From contig CAIKZV010000182.1 in assembly GCA_903831925.1 (NCBI GenBank), forward strand, positions 1 to 12,075: DNA of 12,075 bases, written 5' to 3'. Position numbers and translations under genes: made by a program. The notes beneath the pieces were generated by a model. It saw only the letters and a program-made list of their open reading frames with translations, was not told the DNA's origin and did not search any database. Below are positions 1-7,714 of the stretch, one piece after another. Source of the stretch: an uncultured Burkholderiales bacterium (GTDB lineage: Bacteria > Pseudomonadota > Gammaproteobacteria > Burkholderiales > Burkholderiaceae_E). Within the stretch, counting starts at the first letter, position 1; each line of letters starts with the position of its first letter.

Positions 1-900
1 CATGCCTGCGGTCATGACGGACACACCGCAATGCTGCTGGCCGGCGCGCGCTGGCTGACGCTGCACGGCGGCTTCGACGGCATCGTCCATTTCATCTTTC
101 AGCCGGCCGAAGAAGGCGGTGCCGGCGCAAAAAGAATGATCGACGACGGCCTGTTCGAGCGCTTTCCCTGCGAAGCGGTCTTCGGCATGCACAACTGGCC
201 CGGGTCTGATGCCGGCACCTTCGGCGTGACGCCTGGCCCGATGATGGCGTCATCCAGCGAATTCGAGATCACGATCCAGGGCAAGGGCACGCATGCCGCC
301 ATGCCCCATCTGGGCATCGACCCGGTGCTGGTCGCCACGCACCTTGTGCAGGCGCTTCAGTCGATCATCACTCGCAACAAGCGCCCGATCGATACCGCCG
401 TCCTGTCGGTCACCGAAATCCACACCGGCACGACCACCAACATCGTGCCCGACACCGCCTCGATCCGCGGAACGGTGCGCACCTTCAGCATCGAGACCCT
501 CGATCTGGTCGAGTCGCGCATGAAGGCGCTTGCCGAGCAACTGCCGCCGGCCTTCGGCGCTGTCGGCTCACTGCACTTTCACCGCAACTATCCGCCCACG
601 ATCAACGACGCCACCCAGACCGCCTTCGCGGTGGGCGTCATGCAGGAGATGGTCGGTCCGGCGAATGTCAATGCCAGCTGCGAGCCGACCATGAGCTCGG
701 AAGACTTCGCCTTCATGCTGCAGGTCAAGGCCGGCTGCTATGCCTTCATCGGCAACGGCGACGGTTCGCATCGCGACTCGGGCCATGGCATGGGGCCCTG
801 CATGCTGCACAACCCGAGCTATGACTTCAACGACGAGCTGATTCCGCTGGGCGGCAGCTACTGGGCGCGGCTCGTGCAGAAATTCCTGCCGCTGGCCTAA
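1..900 (+). CDS. M20 family amidohydrolase (hippurate hydrolase / N-acyl-amino-acid hydrolase type), 5' end missing
   Basis: Metal-dependent cytoplasmic amidohydrolase of peptidase family M20D, which removes acyl or aminoacyl groups from N-acyl amino acids or small peptides. The reading frame is open from base 1. The first codons give HACGHDGHT, the metal-binding motif, so about 100 N-terminal residues lie outside the window. Visible in the 299-residue fragment are Cys3 and His5 (metal), the Glu37-Glu38 pair in PAEEGG (catalytic and metal), His64 in GMHNW and His270 in LHNPSYDF. Their spacing is close to that of plant ILL2-type amidohydrolases. The dimerisation (lid) domain lies roughly at residues 80-200, and the domain appears complete to its natural C terminus. 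It heads, or belongs to, the peptide-transport operon that follows, which suggests it hydrolyses the imported substrate. The exact substrate (hippurate, N-acetyl amino acid or dipeptide) cannot be read from the sequence. Confidence 0.93.
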   Translation, partial: HACGHDGHTAMLLAGARWLTLHGGFDGIVHFIFQPAEEGGAGAKRMIDDGLFERFPCEAVFGMHNWPGSDAGTFGVTPGPMMASSSEFEITIQGKGTHAAMPHLGIDPVLVATHLVQALQSIITRNKRPIDTAVLSVTEIHTGTTTNIVPDTASIRGTVRTFSIETLDLVESRMKALAEQLPPAFGAVGSLHFHRNYPPTINDATQTAFAVGVMQEMVGPANVNASCEPTMSSEDFAFMLQVKAGCYAFIGNGDGSHRDSGHGMGPCMLHNPSYDFNDELIPLGGSYWARLVQKFLPLA

Positions 901-959
901 TACGCCGCCCCATCCGACGCAGCCCCACTCGACGCAGCCGCCCCGGCCCCTGATCCCCG
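901..959 (+). other. C-rich intercistronic spacer with a 10-base direct repeat
   Basis: Spacer between the amidohydrolase stop codon and the first permease. It is strongly C-rich and poor in G over long stretches, and it contains CGACGCAGCC twice (915-924 and 930-939, period 15). No Shine-Dalgarno sequence is evident before the ATG at 960. An in-frame TGA at 951-953 rules out any upstream start for the permease. Unstructured C-rich RNA of this kind could load Rho or act as a processing spacer, but that is inference. Confidence 0.4.
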
Positions 960-1943
960 ATGATTGCCTTCGTTATCCGTCGCCTGATTCAGTCGATCAT
1001 CGTCATGGGCGTCGTGGGCTTCGTCGCGTTCTCGCTCTTTCAGTTCGTGGGCGACCCGGTGCTGGCGATGGTCGGCCAGGACGCCACGCCCGAGCAGCGT
1101 GCCGAGTTGCGTCGCGATCTCGGCCTTGACGACCCGATTCCGGTGCAGTTCGCCCACTTCGTGGGGCAGGCGGTGCAGGGCGATTTCGGCATGTCCTATC
1201 GGCAAAGTCGCAAAGTCTCGACCCTGCTCAAAGAACGCTTTCCGGCCACCATGGAACTGTCGATCGTGGCGGCGGTGCTCGCGCTGGTGATCGGCATACC
1301 GATGGGCGTCTACACCGCCTTGCGGCGCAAGGGCTGGCTGGCCAATCTGCTGCTGGCGACCTCGCTCATCGGCGTGTCGCTGCCCACCTTCCTGATCGGC
1401 ATCCTGCTGATCCTGGTCTTTGCGGTCATCCTCGGCTGGCTGCCCTCGTTCGGACGCGGCCAGACCGTCTCACTCGGCTGGTGGTCGACCGGGCTGCTGG
1501 GGCGCGACGGCTGGGCGCACATCGTCCTGCCGGCGATCACGCTGGCACTCTTTCAGACGACGCTGATCATGCGGCTGGTTCGCGCCGAGATGCTCGAGGT
1601 CCTGCGCACCGACTACATCAAGTTCGCGCGTGCCCGCGGCCTGTCTGATCGAGCTGTCTACTTCGGCCATGCCCTGCGCAACACGCTGGTGCCGGTCATC
1701 ACCATTACCGGCCTGCAGCTTGGCGCGATCATTGCTTTTGCCATCATCACCGAAACCGTGTTTCAGTGGCCGGGCATGGGGCTGCTGTTCATCCAGTCGG
1801 TACAGGTGGCCGACATCCCGATCATGGCCGCCTATCTGTGTCTGATCGCACTCATCTTCGTAACCATCAACCTTGTTGTTGACCTGCTTTATTTCGTTGT
1901 CGATCCGCGATTGCGCGTCGAACGCGCAGGCTCGTCCCACTGA
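960..1943 (+). CDS. Dipeptide/oligopeptide ABC transporter permease, DppB/OppB type
   Basis: Inner-membrane permease subunit of a peptide-class ABC importer, 327 residues, the usual length for DppB. It opens with the family's N-terminal helix (IRRLIQSIIVM, about residues 6-31). A periplasmic segment with GLDDPIPVQF (55-64) and GDFGMSY (74-80) follows, then five more hydrophobic helices near 98-120, 133-158, 188-206, 246-268 and 289-313. The cytoplasmic EAA loop that contacts the ATPases spans about 210-240 (DYIKFARARGL). FQWPGMG (268-274) is typical of this family. The ATG at 960 is forced by an in-frame stop nine bases upstream, and no clear ribosome binding site is visible. It forms the translocation pore with the second permease at 3542. 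The operon context supports peptide or N-acyl-amino-acid uptake, but nickel, glutathione or opine substrates are not excluded. Confidence 0.95.
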   Translation: MIAFVIRRLIQSIIVMGVVGFVAFSLFQFVGDPVLAMVGQDATPEQRAELRRDLGLDDPIPVQFAHFVGQAVQGDFGMSYRQSRKVSTLLKERFPATMELSIVAAVLALVIGIPMGVYTALRRKGWLANLLLATSLIGVSLPTFLIGILLILVFAVILGWLPSFGRGQTVSLGWWSTGLLGRDGWAHIVLPAITLALFQTTLIMRLVRAEMLEVLRTDYIKFARARGLSDRAVYFGHALRNTLVPVITITGLQLGAIIAFAIITETVFQWPGMGLLFIQSVQVADIPIMAAYLCLIALIFVTINLVVDLLYFVVDPRLRVERAGSSH

Positions 1944-1965
1944 CCCCGATCACTGACACCAGACC

Positions 1966-1970
1966 AGGAG
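1966..1970 (+). promoter_or_regulatory. Ribosome binding site that supports a TTG start
   Basis: AGGAG lies six bases before the TTG at 1977. No ATG or GTG at a suitable distance would preserve the signal peptide, so this site decides the start of the binding-protein gene. Confidence 0.75.
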
Positions 1971-1976
1971 ACACCC

Positions 1977-3545
1977 TTGAAGCCATCAACCCGATTCCTT
2001 GCTGCCCTCGCAGCCACGCTGCTGGCGTCTGCTTCACACGCGGTCACCCTTCGCACTGCCGACCAGGGAGACGCGCTCTCGATGGATCCGCATTCGCTCA
2101 ACGAGACGACGCAGCTCGGCTTCACCGCCAATGTCTACGAACCGCTGGTGACCCGTGACAGCAAACTCGCACTCAAGCCGGCGCTGGCCACCGAATGGAA
2201 GCAGAGCTCGCCCACCAGTTGGGTCTTCACGCTGCGTCGCGGTGTGAGCTTTCATGACGGCCAGCCCTTCACCGCCGACGATGTGGTCTTCTCGTTCCAG
2301 CGGGCAGCCGACGCCGGCTCCGACCTGCGCGGTGCGGTGAGCCAGGTCAAGGAAGTCCGCAAGATCGATGAGCGCACGATCGAAATCACCACGACCGTGC
2401 CGCTGCCGATTTTTCCCGAGATGATCACCTCGCTGTCGATGATGAACAAAGCCTGGTGCGAGGCCAGCGGTGCGGCCAAACCGGTCGACAAGCGCAAGGG
2501 CGTCGAGAACGCAGCGTCGGTGCGCGCCAACGGCACCGGCCCCTTCCGCCTGCGCTCGCGTGAGCCGGGCGTGCGCACTGTGCTGGTCCGCAACCAGCAG
2601 TACTGGGGCAAGATCGAAGGCAATGTCGACGAGGTTGTCTGGACCCCGATCGGCAATGATGCCACCCGGGTCGCGGCCCTCAAATCCGGCGAAATCGACC
2701 TGATGCAGCCGGCGCCGGTGCAGGACGTCGAGCGCCTGAAACAGGACAGCAACCTCACCGTCCTGCAGGGCCCGGAGCTGCGCACGATTTTCCTGGGCAT
2801 GGATCAGAAACGCGACGAGCTGCTCTTCTCCAATGTCAAAGGCAAGAACCCCTTCAAGGACCGGCGCGTGCGCCAGGCCTTCTTCCAGGCAATCGATATC
2901 GAGGCGATCAAGACCCGCATCATGCGCGGTGCGGCCACACCCACCAATCTGATGATCGGCCCGGGCGTCAACGGCTTCATGCCCGAACTGAACAAACGCG
3001 CGCCCTACGATCCGGAAGCGTCCAAGAAGCTGCTGGCCGAAGCCGGCTATCCGAACGGCTTCGAAGTGAAAATGAATTGCCCCAACGATCGCTATGTGAA
3101 CGATGGCGAGATCTGCCAGGCGGTGGCCGGCATGCTGGCGCGGGTGGGGGTCAAGATCAATCTCGAGGCAGAAAGCAAGGCCACCTACTTTCCGAAGATC
3201 CTGTCGCGCAATACCTCGTTCTATCTGCTCGGCTGGACGCCGACCACCTATGACGTGGAAAACACGCTCTACAACATCATGGCCACGCCGACGGGCGGCC
3301 GGGGCACCTTCAATCTGGGCAGCTATTCCAACGCAAAGTTCGACGAGCTGACCGGCAAGATTGGTACCGAAACCGATCCGCCCAAGCGCAACGCGATGAT
3401 TGCCGAGGCGATGAAGCTGCATGCCGAAGAGTTCGGTCACGTCCCGCTGCATCAGCAGGCGCTGGCCTGGGCGATGCGCAAGAACGTCACCATTGACCAG
3501 CGCGGCGACAACATCATTCTGTATCGCACGGCCGTCGTGAAGTGA
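1977..3545 (+). CDS. Periplasmic peptide-binding protein of the ABC importer (SBP_bac_5, DppA/OppA type)
   Basis: Extracytoplasmic substrate receptor, 522 residues, normal for the family. Translation very probably starts at a TTG behind AGGAG. A Sec signal peptide is visible: Lys2, a hydrophobic core from about residue 7 to 18 (FLAALAATLLAS), and a likely cleavage after ASHA at residue 22. No lipobox cysteine is present, so it should be a soluble periplasmic protein. Family features are LSMDPHS near the mature N terminus, NVYEPLVTRD, the signature region WVFTLRRGVSFHDGQPFTADDVVFS, and NGTGPFRL. The C terminus ends in an LYRTAVVK-like strand. The gene sits between the two permease genes rather than at the start of the operon, an unusual order for dpp loci. 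The 3' end overlaps the next gene by four bases (GTGA). Ligand specificity cannot be deduced. Confidence 0.94.
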   Translation: MKPSTRFLAALAATLLASASHAVTLRTADQGDALSMDPHSLNETTQLGFTANVYEPLVTRDSKLALKPALATEWKQSSPTSWVFTLRRGVSFHDGQPFTADDVVFSFQRAADAGSDLRGAVSQVKEVRKIDERTIEITTTVPLPIFPEMITSLSMMNKAWCEASGAAKPVDKRKGVENAASVRANGTGPFRLRSREPGVRTVLVRNQQYWGKIEGNVDEVVWTPIGNDATRVAALKSGEIDLMQPAPVQDVERLKQDSNLTVLQGPELRTIFLGMDQKRDELLFSNVKGKNPFKDRRVRQAFFQAIDIEAIKTRIMRGAATPTNLMIGPGVNGFMPELNKRAPYDPEASKKLLAEAGYPNGFEVKMNCPNDRYVNDGEICQAVAGMLARVGVKINLEAESKATYFPKILSRNTSFYLLGWTPTTYDVENTLYNIMATPTGGRGTFNLGSYSNAKFDELTGKIGTETDPPKRNAMIAEAMKLHAEEFGHVPLHQQALAWAMRKNVTIDQRGDNIILYRTAVVK

Positions 3546-4474
3546 CAGACGCTGTGAGCACCTCGGCAACAGAACGGTTTTTCGACAGCGACATTTTCTA
3601 CAGCTTTCGAAGCAGTCCTGTGGCCGTCGCGGCGGCCATCGTCGCGGTCCTGATGATCCTGGGCTCAGTGCTGGCGCCGCTGCTGGCGCCGCACGATCCC
3701 TTCGACCTGGCCACGCTCGATCTCAACAACTCACTGCTGCCACCGGCCTGGATCGCGCAGGGCCAGGCGGCCTTTCCGCTGGGCACCGACGATCAGGGCC
3801 GTGACGTGCTCTCGACCCTCCTCTATGGCTCGCGCATCTCGCTGCTGGTCGGGCTGGCCTCGGTCGCGCTTGCGATGGTGATGGGGGTGACGCTCGGATT
3901 GCTGTCGGGTTTTCTGGGCGGGCGCCTCGATTCCTTCATCATGCGGACCGCCGACGTGCAGTTGTCGTTTCCGGCGATCCTGATTGCGCTGCTGATCAAC
4001 GGCGTGGCGCGCTCCCTGCTGCCCGGCAATGCCAACCTCGCGGCGCTGTCGATCGGTGTCCTGATCGGATCGATCGCGCTGGCCAACTGGGTTCAATACG
4101 CCCGCACGGTGCGCGGCTCGACCATGGTCGAGAAGCATCGCGAATATGTGCAGGCTGCACAGGTGATCGGCGTCGGCCCCTTTGCAATCATGCGCCGCCA
4201 TGTGCTGCCGAATGTGCTCGGTCCGGTGCTGGTGATCGGCACGATCAATGTCGCCACCGCGATCATCACCGAAGCAACCCTGTCGTTTCTGGGCGTGGGT
4301 GTGCCACCCACCACGCCGTCGCTCGGCACGATGATCAATACCGGCAACAACTTTCTCTACTCGGGCGAATGGTGGCTGGTGGTCTTTCCGGGGCTGGCCC
4401 TGATCCTGCTGTGCATGTCGGTCAACCTGCTGGGCGATTGGCTGCGCGATGCGCTCAATCCGCGGCTGCAGTAG
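3542..4474 (+). CDS. Dipeptide/oligopeptide ABC transporter permease, DppC/OppC type
   Basis: Second inner-membrane permease, 310 residues. The GTG start overlaps the stop of the binding-protein gene (GTGA, 3542-3545), which points to translational coupling. An alternative in-frame GTG at 3554 would shorten it by four residues. The first helix is at about residues 25-50. The DppC hallmark follows: PLGTDDQGRDVLS at 79-91, then YGSRISL at 95-101. Further helices cover about 101-127, 137-160, 168-186, 222-247 and 276-299. The EAA loop is near 201-229 (EYVQAAQVIG, then HVLPNVLGPV). LSFLGVGVPP (248-257) is also diagnostic. It should pair with the 960-1943 product to form the pore. Nothing looks truncated or frameshifted. 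Confidence 0.95.
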   Translation: MTDAVSTSATERFFDSDIFYSFRSSPVAVAAAIVAVLMILGSVLAPLLAPHDPFDLATLDLNNSLLPPAWIAQGQAAFPLGTDDQGRDVLSTLLYGSRISLLVGLASVALAMVMGVTLGLLSGFLGGRLDSFIMRTADVQLSFPAILIALLINGVARSLLPGNANLAALSIGVLIGSIALANWVQYARTVRGSTMVEKHREYVQAAQVIGVGPFAIMRRHVLPNVLGPVLVIGTINVATAIITEATLSFLGVGVPPTTPSLGTMINTGNNFLYSGEWWLVVFPGLALILLCMSVNLLGDWLRDALNPRLQ

Positions 4475-4480
4475 GCCGGC

Positions 4481-5491
4481 ATGATGTCGATCAACACCCC
4501 CGTCATTGCGCCGCTGCTCGAGGTGAAGAACCTTCGGGTTGCCTTCACCAACCGGCGGGGCACGCTGGTGGCAATCGACGATGTCTCGTTCTCGATTGCG
4601 CCGGGCGAGGTGCTCGGCGTGGTGGGTGAATCGGGCGCTGGCAAATCGCTGACCGGGGCCGCGATCATCGGCCTGATCGAGCCACCCGGGCGCATCGTTG
4701 GCGGCGAGATCCTGCTCGACGGCCGTCGCATCGACAATCTCGATGCGACGCAGATGCGTCGCATCCGGGGGCGGCAGATCGGCGCAATCTTCCAGGACCC
4801 GCTGACCTCGCTCGACCCGCTTCAGACCGTCGGCAGGCAACTGGTCGAGACCATCCGCACCCATCTCGACCTGAGCGCACAGCAGGCCCGCAGCCGGGCG
4901 ATCGAGCTGCTCGACAGCACCGGTATTCCGGCGGCCGCCGCGCGCTTTGACCACTATCCGCACCAGTTTTCGGGCGGCATGCGCCAGCGGGTCGTAATTG
5001 CGCTCGCGCTCGCCGCCGAGCCCAGGCTGATCGTCGCCGACGAGCCGACCACCGCGCTCGATGTCTCGATCCAGGCGCAGATCATCGCGCTGCTCAAGCG
5101 GCTGTGCCGCGAGCACGGCACGGCGATCATGCTGGTGACCCACGACATGGGCGTGATCGCCGAAACCGCCGATCGGGTGGCGGTGATGTATGCCGGACGA
5201 ATCGCCGAGATCGGGCCGGTCGCCGATGTGATCCACCGACCGCATCATCCCTACACCGTCGGCCTGATGGGCTCGATTCCGCTGATCGGCCATGCCCGCG
5301 AGCGGCTGGCCCAGATCGACGGTGCGATGCCGCGCCTGAACGCCATTCCGCCGGGCTGCGCCTTCAATCCGCGCTGCCCGATGGTGGTCGATGCCTGTCG
5401 CATGACCCGCCCCGAACTGGTCGCCGCGGGCCGGTCGATGGCGGCGTGCCTGCGCCATGGCGCCCACGCACTGGTCCCGGTCACCGAATGA
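4481..5491 (+). CDS. Peptide ABC transporter ATPase, DppD/OppD type
   Basis: Cytoplasmic ATP-hydrolysing subunit, 336 residues. Walker A is GESGAGKS at 49-56, the Q-loop Gln is 105 (FQDPLTSLDP), the signature is FSGGMRQR at 163-170, Walker B is LIVADE at 183-188 with catalytic Glu188, and the switch His is 221. The C-terminal oligopeptide-transporter domain starts near HPYTVGL (256-262) and has four cysteines, 293, 299, 306 and 323, in the GCxFxxRC...C...C arrangement. In DppD-family proteins this pattern holds an iron-sulfur cluster. The start could be ATG 4481 or the adjacent ATG 4484. The gap to the preceding permease is six bases. It should form a heterodimer with the next gene product beneath the two permeases. 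Confidence 0.95.
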   Translation: MMSINTPVIAPLLEVKNLRVAFTNRRGTLVAIDDVSFSIAPGEVLGVVGESGAGKSLTGAAIIGLIEPPGRIVGGEILLDGRRIDNLDATQMRRIRGRQIGAIFQDPLTSLDPLQTVGRQLVETIRTHLDLSAQQARSRAIELLDSTGIPAAAARFDHYPHQFSGGMRQRVVIALALAAEPRLIVADEPTTALDVSIQAQIIALLKRLCREHGTAIMLVTHDMGVIAETADRVAVMYAGRIAEIGPVADVIHRPHHPYTVGLMGSIPLIGHARERLAQIDGAMPRLNAIPPGCAFNPRCPMVVDACRMTRPELVAAGRSMAACLRHGAHALVPVTE

Positions 5492-6561
5492 GCCTGATCG
5501 AACGCTTCGGCGAACACATCGAGCGCGGGCGCGAGCCTGACGTGCCAGGCACCACTGCTCCCGCCGCAGCCGCGCCCCTGGTGGTGGTCGATGCGATCGC
5601 GAAAAGCTTTGATGTGTCGCCGCCCTGGCTCAACCGATTGCTCGAAGGTAAACCCCGTGTGCTGCTGCATGCGGTCGACGATGTGAGCTTCGAGATCGCC
5701 CGCGGCGAAACGCTGGCGCTGGTGGGTGAATCGGGCTGCGGCAAGTCGACCATTGCCCGGATGCTGGTCGGCCTTTACAAACCCAGCCGCGGCCAGGTGC
5801 GCTTTGACGGCGTCGATCTGTCAGAAATGAGCAGCCCCAGCGGACGCCAGATGCGCTCGCGGCTGCAGATGATCTTCCAGGATCCCTATGCCAGCCTGAA
5901 TCCGCGCTGGAAGGTCGCCGACATCATCGCCGAGCCGATCCGCGTGCATCGGACGATGTCGGGCAAGGACGCGATTGCGACCCGCATCGAAGCGCTGCTC
6001 AAGCAGGTCGGACTGTCGGGCGCCGACGCCGCGAAATACCCGCATCAGTTTTCAGGCGGCCAGCGTCAGCGTCTGTCGATTGCACGGGCTCTGGCCTCGA
6101 GGCCAGAGTTCCTGGTTTGCGACGAGCCGACGTCGGCGCTCGATGTCTCGGTCCAGGCGCAGGTTCTGAACCTGATGCGCGATATTCAACGCGCCGACGG
6201 GCTGACCTACCTGTTCATCTCGCATAATCTGGCGGTGGTCAATCATGTGGCCGACCGGGTGGGCGTGATGTACCTCGGGCGGATCGTCGAGCTGGCACCC
6301 AAGCGCCGGCTCTTCGAGATGCCGCAGCATCCCTATACACGGATGCTGCTCGATGCCATCCCGGTCATCGACGGCAGTGGCAAGACTCGCACCGCAGTCT
6401 CGGGCGAAGTGCCGAATCCGCTGAATCCGCCATCGGGTTGCACGTTTCACCCGCGCTGCCCGCTGGTGCGGGAACGGTGCCGCAGTGAACGACCGCTGCT
6501 GCGCCGCAGTGCCGACGGTTCGCTGGTCGCCTGTCATGCGATCGAAGAAAACTGGAGTTGA
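5488..6561 (+). CDS. Peptide ABC transporter ATPase, DppF/OppF type
   Basis: Second ATPase of the importer, 357 residues. The ATG at 5488 overlaps the stop of the first ATPase gene (ATGA). The same frame is open well upstream into the previous gene, but the overlap and the natural N terminus (MSLIERFGEH) favour 5488. Walker A is GESGCGKS at 80-87, the Q-loop Gln is 131, the signature is FSGGQRQR at 188-195, Walker B is FLVCDE at 208-213 with Glu213, and the switch His is 246. The N terminus has a short Pro/Ala-rich stretch (20-30) before the ABC domain. The C-terminal domain carries Cys318, Cys324, Cys331 and Cys349 in the same pattern as its partner, so both ATPases may hold a cluster. The operon continues one base after the stop codon. 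Confidence 0.95.
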   Translation: MSLIERFGEHIERGREPDVPGTTAPAAAAPLVVVDAIAKSFDVSPPWLNRLLEGKPRVLLHAVDDVSFEIARGETLALVGESGCGKSTIARMLVGLYKPSRGQVRFDGVDLSEMSSPSGRQMRSRLQMIFQDPYASLNPRWKVADIIAEPIRVHRTMSGKDAIATRIEALLKQVGLSGADAAKYPHQFSGGQRQRLSIARALASRPEFLVCDEPTSALDVSVQAQVLNLMRDIQRADGLTYLFISHNLAVVNHVADRVGVMYLGRIVELAPKRRLFEMPQHPYTRMLLDAIPVIDGSGKTRTAVSGEVPNPLNPPSGCTFHPRCPLVRERCRSERPLLRRSADGSLVACHAIEENWS

Positions 6562-6562
6562 T

Positions 6563-7714
6563 ATGTCTCGACTGATCCTTCTGTTCGGCCTTACGCTGCT
6601 GCTGGCAGGCTGCCAGACGGATCTGCCGCTCGCCAGTCTGAAAGCCCAGTATGGCGCGCCGCCATCGCGCTATCTGCCGATGGACGGGGTCGAAGTTCAT
6701 TGGCGCGACGAAGGTCAGGGCAGCAAACCGCTGGACGACGCAGCCGCCGCGTCGCTGAGCACCAGCGCTGCACACACCGCCGCAAGCACCGCCGCAAGCA
6801 CCGCCGTCAACACCGGGATTGGCACCAGCGCTGCCGCATCCGCTGTCAATCCAGGCCCGCCATCGACGGCAACCAGCCCCCCCGCCGCACCGGGGCCCGA
6901 CCGGCCGCCTGCCACCACCACGCCCGATGACACGCCGACCATCCTGCTGCTCCATGGCACGGCCTCATCGCTGCACACCTGGGAGGGCTGGGTCAAGGCC
7001 ATGTCGCCCTCATGGCGGGTCGTCAGGCTCGATCTGCCAGGCTTCGGGCTGACCGGCCCCTACCCATCGGGCGATTATTCGCCAGCCGCCACCGTCGACT
7101 TCCTCGAACGCTTTGCCGATGCCGCGGGACTGAAGCGCTTTGTCATCGCCGGCAGCAGCCTGGGCGGTCAGGCCGCCTGGCGCTATGCCCTTCGGCGCCC
7201 CGACCGCATCAGCGGCCTGATCCTCATCGACGCCACCGGCTATCCGCAGAATCTTTCAACCACCAGCGCGGTGGCCCTGCAACTTGCGGCCATGCCGATC
7301 ATCAGCGAACTGATGCGCTGGGCGCCGATCGAAGGCATGGTCGACAGCAGCCTGAAGGACGTCTATGTCGACGACAGCCTGGTCACGCCAGAGCTGGTCT
7401 CCCGTTATTCGGATCTGATGCGACGCCCAGGCAACCGCGTGGCGCTCGGCGATCGGGCCCGCAGTGCGCAACCCTCGACCGGCTGGGAGCAGTTGCGTCA
7501 GCTCAAGGTACCGACCCTCATCCTGTGGGGCGCCCAGGACACCTGGGTGCCGCTGTCGATGGGCGAACGCTTCAAGCAGGATATTCCGGGCAGCGAACTG
7601 ATCGTCTATCCGAATCTCGGCCATCTGCCGATGGAAGAAGATCCGGTGACCACCGCACGCGATGCGATGGCGTTCTTGCGCCGACGGGTCCTGGACGCGC
7701 CGCCTCAGAAGTAG
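6563..7714 (+). CDS. Alpha/beta-hydrolase-fold lipoprotein with a low-complexity insert
   Basis: Predicted membrane-anchored serine hydrolase, 383 residues. The ATG at 6563 follows TGGAG by five bases, and one base separates it from the preceding stop codon. The N terminus is a lipoprotein signal with lipobox LAGC and lipidated Cys17. Residue +2 is Gln, so outer-membrane sorting is expected. The hydrolase core shows a first strand (VEVHWRDEG, 43-51), the oxyanion loop LLHGTASS (129-136), the nucleophile elbow GSSLGG with Ser199, acid Asp326 (GAQDTWVP) and His354 (NLGHLPMEEDP). The triad is therefore intact. Residues about 54-124 form an Ala/Thr/Ser/Pro-rich insert between the first strand and the oxyanion strand, where relatives usually have only a few residues. 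The substrate is unknown; esterase, lactonase, amidase or haloalkane-type activity would all fit. Its place at the end of the transporter operon suggests it could act on the substrate before uptake, but this is inference. Confidence 0.85.
   Translation: MSRLILLFGLTLLLAGCQTDLPLASLKAQYGAPPSRYLPMDGVEVHWRDEGQGSKPLDDAAAASLSTSAAHTAASTAASTAVNTGIGTSAAASAVNPGPPSTATSPPAAPGPDRPPATTTPDDTPTILLLHGTASSLHTWEGWVKAMSPSWRVVRLDLPGFGLTGPYPSGDYSPAATVDFLERFADAAGLKRFVIAGSSLGGQAAWRYALRRPDRISGLILIDATGYPQNLSTTSAVALQLAAMPIISELMRWAPIEGMVDSSLKDVYVDDSLVTPELVSRYSDLMRRPGNRVALGDRARSAQPSTGWEQLRQLKVPTLILWGAQDTWVPLSMGERFKQDIPGSELIVYPNLGHLPMEEDPVTTARDAMAFLRRRVLDAPPQK
6759..6834 (+). repeat. Short in-frame direct repeats inside the hydrolase insert
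   Basis: GCACCAGCGCTGC occurs exactly at 6759-6771 and 6822-6834, 63 bases (21 codons) apart. Between them a 12-base unit ACCGCCGCAAGC occurs at 6776-6787 and 6788-6799, with a degenerate third copy at 6800-6811. All spacings are multiples of three, so copy-number change would keep the frame. The encoded sequence is TAASTAAST-like low complexity. Confidence 0.75.

Noticed and set aside
2034..3569. 511-codon open frame on the - strand opposite the binding-protein gene
   Set aside because: It mirrors a clear SBP_bac_5 gene, has shadow-like composition, and has no plausible start signal.
3731..5467. 578-codon open frame on the - strand opposite the second permease and first ATPase genes
   Set aside because: Its translation is Arg/Asp/His/Gln-rich with no domain character, and it lies antisense to two unmistakable transporter genes. 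Long antisense open frames are expected in GC-rich codon usage.
5104..5487. N-terminal extension of the second ATPase in the open frame upstream of 5488
   Set aside because: The extension is Arg/Pro-rich, lies entirely within the first ATPase gene, and is out of keeping with the family. The ATGA overlap at 5488 is the better start.
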